DNA of 44,669 nt. Source: a candidate division KSB1 bacterium. Its GTDB lineage: Bacteria > Zhuqueibacterota > Zhuqueibacteria > Oleimicrobiales > Geothermoviventaceae. The stretch covers positions 1 to 44,669 of the forward strand of contig JAPDPT010000024.1 of assembly GCA_034506315.1 (NCBI GenBank). The letters run 5' to 3'. Numbering within the stretch: the first letter of the stretch is position 1; each line of letters starts with the position of its first letter. The position numbers and the translations under genes are program-made. The notes under the pieces were generated by a model. The model saw nothing but the letters and a program-made list of their open reading frames with translations. It did not search any database and was not told the DNA's origin. Below are positions 11,148-18,532 of the stretch, in pieces.

Positions 11148-11492
11148 TTTTTCTACACCTCGGGACGCGGCCAACCCTCTCCGCCGGCCGACACGGCGTG
11201 AGGTCTCCCTGCGTCGCCGGTCCTGAGAAAACGGGGGGCGAGCATCGACACCTCGCGGGGCAGCCCGGCCTAGCCCCTCTCCTGGGCACCCAAAAGAGCG
11301 GACGGGGAGCCGTGGAATCTGCCCAGAGTGCGGGCTTGCAAGGACGGTCAAGCCATTTAGGCCCGATCCTCTCATCGCCCAGGTGAGGCCGGGGTCCCGT
11401 GCGCAGAAAAGCCGTGCCTTGTAGGGACCCGAGAAGAATCCCGCTCACTCAGGTAGGGTAAGACGGGCGGCAGGTAACCCGTGTAGGCAAGG

Positions 11493-12065
11493 TCAGAAGC
11501 TGGCTTTCCGGAACGCAGCGCCGAGGAGGTCCTCCAGGATGTTCGCGAGGCGGGCCTCACAGGCGGCGCAGAAGCGGTCCCCCTTGTAGTCGATTTCTTC
11601 CACGTACGTCGACACCCGCATCACGCAGCTGGGGTCGTCGCAGTGGAGCAAGTGGAAGGTGTGACCCAGTTCGTGAATGGCCTCCTTTAAGAGGCGCGCC
11701 TGCAGGAGCCGATTGTCCGGCGGCAGACCATAGAGCTCATTCTTCAGGCGGTAGCAAGACACAACGGCCGCCTTGCCTCCGAGCTGCGCCTCCCCGAACA
11801 CGTAAGTGAGCACCGGAATGAAGAGGTCCAGGTCCGTGAGTCCCAGAATCCTCAGGGTGTCGCGCGGCGCCTGCCGGAGAAGCTGGGCCAGGATCTCAGT
11901 GGAATGGTACTGGTTGCGAAAACGGTCGTGGGCCCGGCCCAGATCGATCTCGAGGCTGAGGGGGAGCGAAGGAACCCCGAACCGCGAAGTGATCGCCTCG
12001 GTGAGAAACTGCAGGTTCACCACCATCGGCCGGTGGATGGGGACGACGTAGATGCGCCCCGTCAC
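11493..12065 (-). CDS. archaemetzincin (peptidase family M54)
   Basis: The product of 190 residues is a zinc metallopeptidase. The signature lies at residues 131-169: HELGHTFHLLHC with ligands H131, H135 and H141, catalytic E132, the four-Cys structural zinc set (C142, C147, C166, C169) and Met149 in PSCVM. The position that is usually Gly in HExxHxxGxxHC is His here. No signal peptide is seen, so it is cytoplasmic. Physiological substrates of bacterial members are not known. The start is GTG and overlaps the stop of the response-regulator gene by 4 bp (GTGA), with GGAGG 5 nt upstream, so the two are translationally coupled. Being cotranscribed with a two-component system suggests regulated proteolysis tied to that signal; this is inference. 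Confidence 0.9.
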   Translation of the reverse strand: MTGRIYVVPIHRPMVVNLQFLTEAITSRFGVPSLPLSLEIDLGRAHDRFRNQYHSTEILAQLLRQAPRDTLRILGLTDLDLFIPVLTYVFGEAQLGGKAAVVSCYRLKNELYGLPPDNRLLQARLLKEAIHELGHTFHLLHCDDPSCVMRVSTYVEEIDYKGDRFCAACEARLANILEDLLGAAFRKASF

Positions 12066-13417
12066 GCCGGCCTCCGCAGTCCGTATTTCCGGATCTTGTT
12101 GTAGAGCGTGACCCGGTCAATCTGGAGAATGGAGGCAGCGCGAGAGATGTTCCAGCCCGTCTTCGCCAGCACCTTCTCGATGTGGGATCGCTCCACCGCC
12201 TCCAGAGACTCCAGTTCGCCGACGGCCGAGTCGGCCTTGGTGCCGAGCTGAAAGGGCAGGTCCTCGGGACGGATGGCGGGGGGCTTTCCCACGACCATAG
12301 CCCGTTCGATGGCGTTTTCGAGCTCGCGTACGTTGCCGGGCCAGTCGTAGGCCAGGAGGATTTCCATGGCCTCGGGGGTGATCTCAGTGATCGGCTTGTT
12401 CATCGTGGTCGCGAAGCGCTTCACGAAATGCCTGGCCAGGAGCGGAATGTCCTCGCGACGCTCGCGCAGAGGCGGCAGGTAGATCGTAAACACGTTGATC
12501 CGATAGTAGAGGTCCTCGCGGAAGCGGCCCGCCTTCATCTCGCTTTCCAGGTCTTTGTTCGTAGCGCAGATAAGGCGGAAGTCAGAGCGAATCACCTGAT
12601 TACCGCCGACCCGTGTGAACTCCTTGGTCTCGATCACCCGCAGCAGATCCACCTGCATCTTGGGTGGGATGTCGCCGATTTCGTCCAGGAAGAGGGTGCC
12701 GCCGTCGGCAAGCTCGATCTTCCCCTTCCTGCGGTATTGAGCTCCCGTGAACGCCCCCCGCTCGTGGCCGAAGAGTTCGCTCTCCAAGAGGGTCTCGGGA
12801 AAAGCGCCGCAATTGACGGTGATGATCGGGAAATAGCGCCGGCGGCTGTGGCCGTGAATCGCCCGTGCGATGAGCTCTTTGCCCGTGCCGCTTTCGCCGC
12901 GGATGAGGACCGTGGAATCCGTCTCCGCAACCACCCGCACCAGTTCGAAGACCTGCTTCATGGCCGGCGTCTCGCCGATGATCTCATCCATCCGCGCCAG
13001 CTCTTCGATTTTCTGCCGGAGCTGGATGTTCTCGGCGCGCAGCCTCCTCTGCTCCACCGCATTTCGGACAAGATGCTCCAGGTCATCCGGATCGATCGGC
13101 TTCGTTACGTAGTCGAAAGCGCCCTGCTTCAATGCCTGCACGGCGCTCTCCACCGAAGCGTAAGCCGTGATCATGATGACGACGACATTCGGATCGATCT
13201 CCCGAATGCGTCTCTGCAATTCCAAACCATCCATCCCCGGAAGGCGAATATCAAGAAGCACGATATCCCACGAACTCTCCTGGAGCTTCTTCAGCGCTTC
13301 ATGGGCATCCGCCGCGACATCCACTCGATAGCCATCGTCCCGAAACCACTTGTACAGGGCGTCGCGGACCGAATATTCGTCGTCGACGACGAGAATTCCC
13401 ACGCGGCTCTTGTCCAT
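12062..13417 (-). CDS. sigma-54-dependent response regulator (NtrC family)
   Basis: The product of 451 residues has three parts. The receiver domain has phospho-acceptor D56 in VLLDIRLPGMDG. The AAA+ domain has Walker A GESGTGKE (about 174-181), the GAFTGA loop (221-226) that contacts sigma-54, and the Walker B region GGTLFLDEIGD. A C-terminal Fis-type helix-turn-helix (ISRAASILQIDRVTLYNKI) binds DNA. It should activate sigma-54 promoters when phosphorylated by the kinase encoded 11 bp upstream. ATG 13417 is chosen because the receiver begins directly after it and AGGA precedes it; the frame runs on to 13492 without family sequence. The likely target is the operon starting at 10867. Confidence 0.93.
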   Translation of the reverse strand: MDKSRVGILVVDDEYSVRDALYKWFRDDGYRVDVAADAHEALKKLQESSWDIVLLDIRLPGMDGLELQRRIREIDPNVVVIMITAYASVESAVQALKQGAFDYVTKPIDPDDLEHLVRNAVEQRRLRAENIQLRQKIEELARMDEIIGETPAMKQVFELVRVVAETDSTVLIRGESGTGKELIARAIHGHSRRRYFPIITVNCGAFPETLLESELFGHERGAFTGAQYRRKGKIELADGGTLFLDEIGDIPPKMQVDLLRVIETKEFTRVGGNQVIRSDFRLICATNKDLESEMKAGRFREDLYYRINVFTIYLPPLRERREDIPLLARHFVKRFATTMNKPITEITPEAMEILLAYDWPGNVRELENAIERAMVVGKPPAIRPEDLPFQLGTKADSAVGELESLEAVERSHIEKVLAKTGWNISRAASILQIDRVTLYNKIRKYGLRRPA

Positions 13418-13428
13418 TCCTGCGAACC

Positions 13429-15072
13429 TCACCTCCGCTCCGATTCTGGATTCTGGTTCCCAGCCTCCGCCGGCACAGGTCGTTCGCGACAAGCCGGCAG
13501 TTCGATCGTAAAGGTCGTTCCCTCCCCCACCTTGGTCTTCACGTCGATGCGGCCCTGGTGCTTTTGGACGATCCCGTAGACCACAGCCAGCCCTAACCCC
13601 AGGGCCTCTCCTCCCCTTTTCGTCGTGAAAAAGGGCTCGAAGATGTGGGGAAGCACATCGTCCGGGATCCCGACACCCGTGTCCGTGATCTCTACACGGA
13701 CTTTCCCATCGCCCTCGGTTGCCTCAGTTCGAACGCGGAGTGTTCCCCCGTCAGGCATCGCCTCCACCGCGTTGATCAAGAGGGCAAGGAAAGCTTGCTT
13801 GAGCTCGTCGGCGTTACCCACAACATGGCACCCACCCGGGGCAAGCTCCGACTCCAGTCGGACCCCGGAGAGCTCAAGATGGTGACTGACCAGGACAAGG
13901 GCCCGGCTCAGGACGTCGTTGAGGTCAACCGGCGAAAACCCTTCCCGGCCTTCTCGCGCAAAGAGGAGAAGATTCTTGACGATGTTGCCGCAGCGTTTGG
14001 CTTCGTTTTCGATCACCTCCAGGTCCCGGCTCATTTCGGCCTTGAGTTCGGGCTCGACATCCAGTCTGTCCAGCCGCCTTCGCACGTACTTGGCCAGGCC
14101 GAGGATACCCGACATCGGATTGTTGAGCTCGTGCGCCACGCTGGCCGCCATCTTGCCCAAGGAGGCCATCCGCTCGGCCTGAATCATTTGCGCCTGTGCC
14201 CGCTCCAGCTCCTCCGTCTTCTCGCGGATCCTGTCCTCCAGTGTCTGGGACCATTCCTTGAGGGCGTCCGTAGCCCGCTTGAGATCCCGGCTCATTTGGT
14301 TGAAGGATTGAGCCAGGAGTACAATTTCACTGCTTCCGCCGATGGGGATGGTGTAGCCGAGATTGCCGGCCGCAATCTCGCGCGTGCCACGGATCAGGCG
14401 TTGGATGGGGCTATGGACGTTGAGGTTTACGATCAATCCCCCCAAGAGAGCAGCAAGGAGGGCCACCGCGATCCCCGCCGCCAGTGCCTGTCGTGTGTGC
14501 CGTGTGAGGAGGAGATCCAGCTCGGTCCGATCCAGCCGCAGGTCCAGGATCCCTAAAACCTGCTGATCCGCCGGATGGGCGTGGCAGGCAGCGTTGTAGC
14601 AGGCCGGCTCGTTGTCGATGCCCATGGTCATGCCCATGATATGCCGTCGTTCCGGCGTGGTGAAAAAGCGCACGGCCAAGCCGTGGTCCGGGACACGGAG
14701 CTGGCCGCCCTGGGCGTGGCAGTCCGCACAAGCCTCGGCCCTCAGATCCACCCGGCGGCCGAGCTCGTCTACGTCGTCCGAGTAGGTCACCACACCGCCC
14801 TTGTTGAAGATCCGGATCCCGTAAACACCCGGGCTCCGTGCCGCATCCTGCACCATCTCCTGAATATCCTGACGGCGGTTGAGAAGCATGGCGTGCCGCA
14901 TCGAATGGATCAGGAGCCTTGCCCCGCGCTGGGCGCAGTCCCGAAGTAAGAGGTTGAAAACCGCCTTCTCCTGGACCTGCAAAAGGTAGACGTGCAGCGA
15001 GAGAAAAGCCACCGTCACAACCACAATGGGGACAACCACCCTGAAGCTCAGGGATCTGAGGAAATTTCTCAT
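13429..15072 (-). CDS. sensor histidine kinase with periplasmic c-heme-type motifs
   Basis: The product is 547 residues. A membrane segment (about 11-31) and a second one (about 197-217) flank a periplasmic domain holding CADCH (C115, C118, H119), a standard c-type heme site, and CYNAACH (C158, C163, H164), a CX4CH variant followed by AHP. HAMP follows (about 218-275), then a coiled coil, HisKA with phospho-acceptor H314 in VAHELNNPMSG, and HATPase (DTGVGIPDDVLPHIFEPFFTT). It probably senses redox state or a gas ligand through heme and phosphorylates the response regulator encoded 11 bp downstream. Heme attachment depends on a cytochrome c maturation system elsewhere. The ribosome binding site before ATG 15072 is weak (CAGGGTG). 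Confidence 0.9.
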   Translation of the reverse strand: MRNFLRSLSFRVVVPIVVVTVAFLSLHVYLLQVQEKAVFNLLLRDCAQRGARLLIHSMRHAMLLNRRQDIQEMVQDAARSPGVYGIRIFNKGGVVTYSDDVDELGRRVDLRAEACADCHAQGGQLRVPDHGLAVRFFTTPERRHIMGMTMGIDNEPACYNAACHAHPADQQVLGILDLRLDRTELDLLLTRHTRQALAAGIAVALLAALLGGLIVNLNVHSPIQRLIRGTREIAAGNLGYTIPIGGSSEIVLLAQSFNQMSRDLKRATDALKEWSQTLEDRIREKTEELERAQAQMIQAERMASLGKMAASVAHELNNPMSGILGLAKYVRRRLDRLDVEPELKAEMSRDLEVIENEAKRCGNIVKNLLLFAREGREGFSPVDLNDVLSRALVLVSHHLELSGVRLESELAPGGCHVVGNADELKQAFLALLINAVEAMPDGGTLRVRTEATEGDGKVRVEITDTGVGIPDDVLPHIFEPFFTTKRGGEALGLGLAVVYGIVQKHQGRIDVKTKVGEGTTFTIELPACRERPVPAEAGNQNPESERR

Positions 15073-15244
15073 GGTCGCACCCTGCGCGACACTCCTCTTC
15101 GTCCCACGGGGCCGGCGAACGCTACTGCAAGGTAAATGCTTCAGGCAACGAAAGCAAAAGCTTTAGTCTACCCTTTCCTCCCTCGTTCGGGGTGGAGGAA
15201 AAATGGAAACGAACGCGCCGTCCATCACGCCGGGCCGAAAGGTC

Positions 15245-15273
15245 TTGCCTCTCCGGGGCGCAGAGCGTATATT
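15245..15273 (+). promoter_or_regulatory. sigma-70-type promoter for the permease/thioredoxin-like pair
   Basis: TTGCCT (15245-15250) and TATATT (15268-15273) are separated by 17 bp. The start point would be near 15280, about 350 nt before the permease ATG. Confidence 0.45.
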
Positions 15274-15350
15274 ACGGCCAATGCAGGCCAGGGACCGCTT
15301 CGCCGTGCATGGTCCCCCGCTCGGCAAAGGAACGCCGAGCGCCTTCGCTT

Positions 15351-15368
15351 CAATTGGCGTGTATTGAG
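15351..15368 (-). promoter_or_regulatory. candidate enhancer element, copy 2
   Basis: CAATTGGCGTGTATTGAG shares the 11-bp core TGGCGTGTATT with 11129-11147, in the same orientation relative to the minus-strand operon it precedes. It contains CAAT-N8-ATTG, a dyad suited to a dimeric Fis-type helix-turn-helix. It lies about 285 bp upstream of the sensor kinase ATG and within the permease leader. Confidence 0.35.
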
Positions 15369-15381
15369 GAGGCGACTACCT

Positions 15382-15496
15382 GCAGGAACCTCGGAAAACG
15401 TGGCCATCCCCGTGGGAGACTCCAAAGCCTCTCGGCGGGAGGCCGAACCTGACGGTCCTGGACAACACAGGCGAAGTTTGACTCCGGCAGGAACCT
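15382..15496 (+). repeat. two GCAGGAACCT copies in the permease leader
   Basis: Identical 10-mers at 15382-15391 and 15487-15496, with a third copy at 56-65 in the left-edge gap. All are in non-coding DNA and on the same strand. The role is unknown. Confidence 0.4.
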
Positions 15497-15629
15497 ACGC
15501 TGGGGTGAGATCCTCCGTACGCGCAACCGCACGAACATGGCCCTGGGAAATCCGCAATGTCCGTAGTCGGTACAGCCCTACCGACGCGGCGGGAAAGGGA
15601 ATGGGGAAAGCTCAATCGAGAGGCCACCG

Positions 15630-16691
15630 ATGCTGATAGAGATTCTACTAGCGGGACTGAGTGCCCTAAAGGATTACATCGCTAAGCACGTGCTGACGTG
15701 CCTGGTACCAGCGTTCCTCCTGGCGGGAGCGCTGGTGAGCTTTGTCGATCGCAACGCAATCCTGGCCACCCTTGGGGAGCGCGCTGGGAAACTGAAGTCG
15801 TTCTCGCTGGCGAGCCTCTCGAGCTTCTTCCTGGCCGCCTGCTCCTGCACGGTGATCCCGGTGGCGAGTGGCCTCTACTACGGGGGAGCGGGGGTTGGCG
15901 TCGCGTTTATCATTTTATGGGTCGCGCCTGCGTCGAACATCCTCTCCCTGATGTACACGGGCAGTATCCTCGGGACCTCCATGGTGCTTTCTCGCGTGGG
16001 CGCCGCACTGGCCATGGCCCTCGTCGTCGGCTGGGTAATGACGCTCGCGTTCGCTCGCGAAAGGGAAGCCCTTGCGATGGCGGACGATCACAACCCGGGG
16101 GGAGTCCCCAGGGCGCACTCTCTGGTGGGCAGGAAAGAGCTATGGCTCCTGCTCCTGATCCTCCTCTCGCTTCTGATGCCTAACTATCTTGTGCGCAAGG
16201 GACCGTACTCCGCGAAGGTCCTCATTTGGTTCCTGCTCACGGTAGTTACGGGGGTATACGCCTGGGAGACCCTCGATCGAGACCGGATCCGGTCGTGGAT
16301 GACGGAAACCTGGTTTTTCGTCCGGATCATTTTCCCCCTGCTACTCCTCGGCGTTTTTCTCGTCGGGGTTATCGGCAAGGTCCTTCCGCCGGAGTGGATC
16401 CACCGTTGGCTCGGGGGCAACAGCCTGCGCGCCTCGTTTCTGGCCACCATGCTCGGCTCCGTGAGCTACTTCGCCACGCTGACCGAGGCCCCCTTCGTCG
16501 ACACCTTGCTGCATCTGGGAATGGGCAAGGGTCCTGCCCTGGCTCTCCTACTGACGGGGCCGGGGCTCAGCCTGCCGAACTGGCTGGCCATCGCGCGCGT
16601 TTTCGGTATCAAGAAGGCTTTAGTGTACGTGCCTACGGTCATTGTCCTCGGCACCGCGGTGGGCTTCGTTTTCGGCAAACTCATTTTCTGA
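15630..16691 (+). CDS. ArsP/DUF318-type permease
   Basis: The product of 353 residues is a polytopic membrane protein of the permease family that includes ArsP. The first half holds the characteristic CSCTVIPVASGLYYGGAG (C71 and C73), and the second half has a matching repeat (SVSYFATLTEAPFVDTLLHL, then LLTGPGLSLPNW). Characterised members export organoarsenicals or are linked to metal handling; the substrate here is not given. A thioredoxin-like protein with CPRC is encoded 39 bp downstream, a frequent pairing in this family. The ATG at 15630 is preceded by CGAGAGG. No ArsR-type regulator is adjacent; the long leader upstream may carry the control. Confidence 0.85.
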   Translation: MLIEILLAGLSALKDYIAKHVLTCLVPAFLLAGALVSFVDRNAILATLGERAGKLKSFSLASLSSFFLAACSCTVIPVASGLYYGGAGVGVAFIILWVAPASNILSLMYTGSILGTSMVLSRVGAALAMALVVGWVMTLAFAREREALAMADDHNPGGVPRAHSLVGRKELWLLLLILLSLLMPNYLVRKGPYSAKVLIWFLLTVVTGVYAWETLDRDRIRSWMTETWFFVRIIFPLLLLGVFLVGVIGKVLPPEWIHRWLGGNSLRASFLATMLGSVSYFATLTEAPFVDTLLHLGMGKGPALALLLTGPGLSLPNWLAIARVFGIKKALVYVPTVIVLGTAVGFVFGKLIF

Positions 16692-16730
16692 ATGGGACCG
16701 GGACCAACAAGAAGAAGGAAGAGGTCAGGC

Positions 16731-16979
16731 ATGAGAATCGAAATCGTTGGACCAGGGTGCCCACGCTGCCAGCAAACCGAACGCAATGTGGTTACAGCCT
16801 GCTCCGAACTGGGCCTGCAGCCCGAGATCATCCACGTTTCAGACGTGAGGGAGTTCGTCAAGTACGGAGTACGGATTACCCCGGCCGTCGTGATCGAGGG
16901 CAAAGTGGTGGTGCAAGGTAAGGTCCCCAGCGTCGACGAGCTCAAACAGCTTCTCGCCGGGTATACGGGCCGTTCGTAA
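16731..16979 (+). CDS. small thioredoxin/glutaredoxin-like protein (CPRC)
   Basis: The product of 82 residues has a single thioredoxin-like fold: MRIEIVGPGCPRCQQTE with redox pair C10/C13, then the cis-Pro region GVRITPAVVIEGKV. It matches the redox-active disulfide protein 2/MTH895 group, usually found beside permeases of the preceding type. ATG 16731 has GAGGT 6-7 nt upstream; the frame extends back to 16692, with a basic, unlikely N-terminus. It may supply thiols to the permease or carry its substrate; inference from neighbourhood only. Confidence 0.88.
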   Translation: MRIEIVGPGCPRCQQTERNVVTACSELGLQPEIIHVSDVREFVKYGVRITPAVVIEGKVVVQGKVPSVDELKQLLAGYTGRS

Positions 16980-17297
16980 CCAGCACGTCCGTGGCAAGCG
17001 AGAAGCCGGGACCGCACTTGCACTCGGGCCCGTGGGGCTGGATTGCGCGGCGAGGATTTCGCCTATTGAGGAGTTAGGCAGGTCAGGCGGTGCAAGAACA
17101 ACGGCAGGGCCTGGAATCCCCACCCAACACGTGCCCCACGAGGAAGCTGCGCAGACAAGCCCTGAGTCGAACCGAATGCCGCCCCATAGGGGCTACCCGA
17201 GAATCCAAGCGGCGATCGCCTCTTGGGAGGGGAAATCTTGGTCTATCGGGTCGTGGGGAGGGCGACCTTTAGCGCAGCGCCGCCTACGCTGTAGCCC

Positions 17298-17332
17298 GGG
17301 GAGAAGAGTTCGGGCCAGATCCGATTCTCCCC
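17298..17332. repeat. 8-bp inverted repeat hairpin
   Basis: GGGGAGAA (17298-17305) pairs perfectly with TTCTCCCC (17325-17332). The 19-nt loop itself contains CGG and CCG, which could extend the structure. There is no T-run on either side, so it is not a standard terminator. Confidence 0.4.
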
Positions 17333-17817
17333 TACACAGGTGCCCATCAAGAACCCAGAGCATTGTGCGAAGCGGAGAACGAGCGCGTTCCCCTCACCCT
17401 GAACGCGATGCTCGGGCGACCCGTCCCGCTACGGGCCAACAGTGCAAGGAATGGCGAGTCGGCCTAGTCGGAACCAAGGGGGCATTGCTGTCACTGGTTC
17501 ACCCTCGGAGAATCCGCCGCTCCGCCCAGCGATGGGGTGCAACTCTGCTCCGAAGCGCCCATAGGGGACAGCCCGCTGCTCGCAGGTCCCTTGCCCTCGT
17601 TTCAATCGCTCGGCAACCGCTTGCTTGTTGAGGAGGGCAGTACGGGTCCCGCCGAAGCCCGGGAACCCGGAGAACGGCCCTACTGCATAGGTTCGGTACC
17701 GGGCGCACAAAGCCTCTGCAAGGGGGGTATCGCCCTTTCCGCCGTCGGCCTTCGCCCGCGTCCAATCCCAGTCCCGATGGGCACGGAACCGGAAGAGGGG
17801 AATCGCGTAAGAGAGAT

Positions 17818-17850
17818 TGAACATTCGACCTTTTCGGACAATTAGTCGAA
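17818..17850 (+). promoter_or_regulatory. possible TetR operator/promoter
   Basis: Just before the TetR ATG lies the inverted repeat TTCGAC-N15-GTCGAA (17824-17829 and 17845-17850). TTGAAC (17818-17823) and AATTAG (17841-17846) are 17 bp apart and overlap it, which would allow autorepression. The -10 match is poor. Confidence 0.25.
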
Positions 17851-17856
17851 GACGTC

Positions 17857-18462
17857 ATGTCCTGCTCTCATGACGCGAGGCGCGCGCGGATTGTGGAAGA
17901 GGCGCGCACCCTCTTGCGCCGTTTTGGCCTCCGCAAGGTAACCATGGAGGACATCGCGCGCCGGGTCCACATGGCGAAAGCGTCGCTTTACTACTACTTC
18001 CCCAGCCGGGAGCACCTTCTCCGAGAGATCATTCGCACCGAGGGGGAGGAACTGTGGAATCGCATCCATGCTGCGATCGCCCAGGAGAAGGATGCTCGGT
18101 CGAAACTGAGGGCCTACGTCCAGGCCCGGTTCCAGGCCCTCTCCGAACTTTCCGTCTACTACGGATCCCTGACCGAGGATTATCTCCGTCATTACGAATT
18201 CATCGAGCGAGAGCGTGAAGCCTATACCCAGCTCGAGCTGCGGACGATCGAGGCCATCCTGAACGAGGGGGTACAGACGGGACAATTCGTGGTGTCGAAC
18301 CCAAGGTTGGCCGCCTTTGCCGTCATTCAGGCAATGAAAGGGTTGGAGTACCCGCTGATTGTGGAGAAGGGCGTCAAGCTCGACGGGTTCCACCTCAGCC
18401 TTGCGGAAGCCGTCGATATGATGCTGGACCTTCTGCTCAGGGGCATTGAGGCGAGGCGTTGA
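17857..18462 (+). CDS. TetR/AcrR family transcriptional regulator
   Basis: The product of 201 residues has an N-terminal TetR helix-turn-helix (RIVEEARTLLRRFGLRKVTM, then EDIARRVHMAKASLYYYFPS, about 8-55) and an all-helical ligand-binding domain. It probably represses the export cassette directly downstream (RND exporter, LolA-like protein, barrel), in response to a lipid-like or toxic ligand. ATG 17857 has only a weak GAAG site but begins right before the domain. The possible operator at 17824-17850 fits autoregulation. Confidence 0.9.
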   Translation: MSCSHDARRARIVEEARTLLRRFGLRKVTMEDIARRVHMAKASLYYYFPSREHLLREIIRTEGEELWNRIHAAIAQEKDARSKLRAYVQARFQALSELSVYYGSLTEDYLRHYEFIEREREAYTQLELRTIEAILNEGVQTGQFVVSNPRLAAFAVIQAMKGLEYPLIVEKGVKLDGFHLSLAEAVDMMLDLLLRGIEARR

Positions 18463-18532
18463 CCTGGATCCTCTGCCGTTCCCTCCGGGTCGGTGCTCCT
18501 GCCAGCCCGTTCCAAGCAGCGCTCTCCGGGAC

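Larger units (their letters stand above)
10868..11492. other. 625-bp control region between archaemetzincin and the GcvH-like operon
   Basis: There is no convincing reading frame; the apparent ORFs are Arg/Pro-rich and lack ribosome binding sites. The region holds the sigma-54-like element (10916-10931), a near-palindrome (11071-11092) and a 19-bp element (11129-11147) shared with the gap in front of the sensor kinase. The part 11160-11492 is very GC-rich and I recognise no RNA family in it. Confidence 0.5.
15073..15629. other. 557-bp divergent gap between sensor kinase and permease
   Basis: No protein-like frame is seen on either strand. It contains a plus-strand promoter (15245-15273), the second copy of the shared element (15351-15368) and two copies of GCAGGAACCT (15382-15391 and 15487-15496). 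A transcript from that promoter would have a leader of about 350 nt before the permease. I could not match the leader to a known riboswitch or structural RNA. Confidence 0.5.
16980..17856. other. 877-bp stretch without a recognisable gene
   Basis: The longest frame (17032-17631, plus) gives a composition-driven peptide rich in Arg, Ser and Pro, with no family pattern. Searching by eye for the conserved cores of RNase P RNA, tmRNA, SRP RNA and tRNA found none. One solid hairpin (17298-17332) is present, and CCCATAGGGG occurs near 17183 and again near 17559. It may hold decayed coding DNA or an unknown RNA. Confidence 0.45.

Noticed and set aside
11300..11355. TGGCTTGACCGTCCTTGCA on the minus strand as a sigma-54 promoter
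   Set aside because: The distance between GG and GC is 13 instead of 10, and it is over 400 bp from the operon start.
12182..13579. 465-codon plus-strand frame opposite the sigma-54 regulator
   Set aside because: The minus strand has receiver, GAFTGA and Fis motifs in frame; the plus frame is a shadow.
15268..15290. TTGGCCGTAATATACGC on the minus strand as a sigma-54 site for the sensor kinase
   Set aside because: GG to GC spacing is 11, one base too long, and the -12 bases do not match TTGC.
15136..15636. 166-codon plus-strand frame overlapping the permease start
   Set aside because: It overlaps the well-supported permease start and reads as low-information sequence.
17160..17182. T-arm-like GGTTCGACTC on the minus strand suggesting a tRNA
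   Set aside because: The flanking bases do not pair as a T stem and no acceptor or anticodon arm could be drawn.
17032..17631. 199-codon plus-strand frame in the gene-free stretch
   Set aside because: No ribosome binding site, biased Arg/Ser/Pro composition and no recognisable fold.
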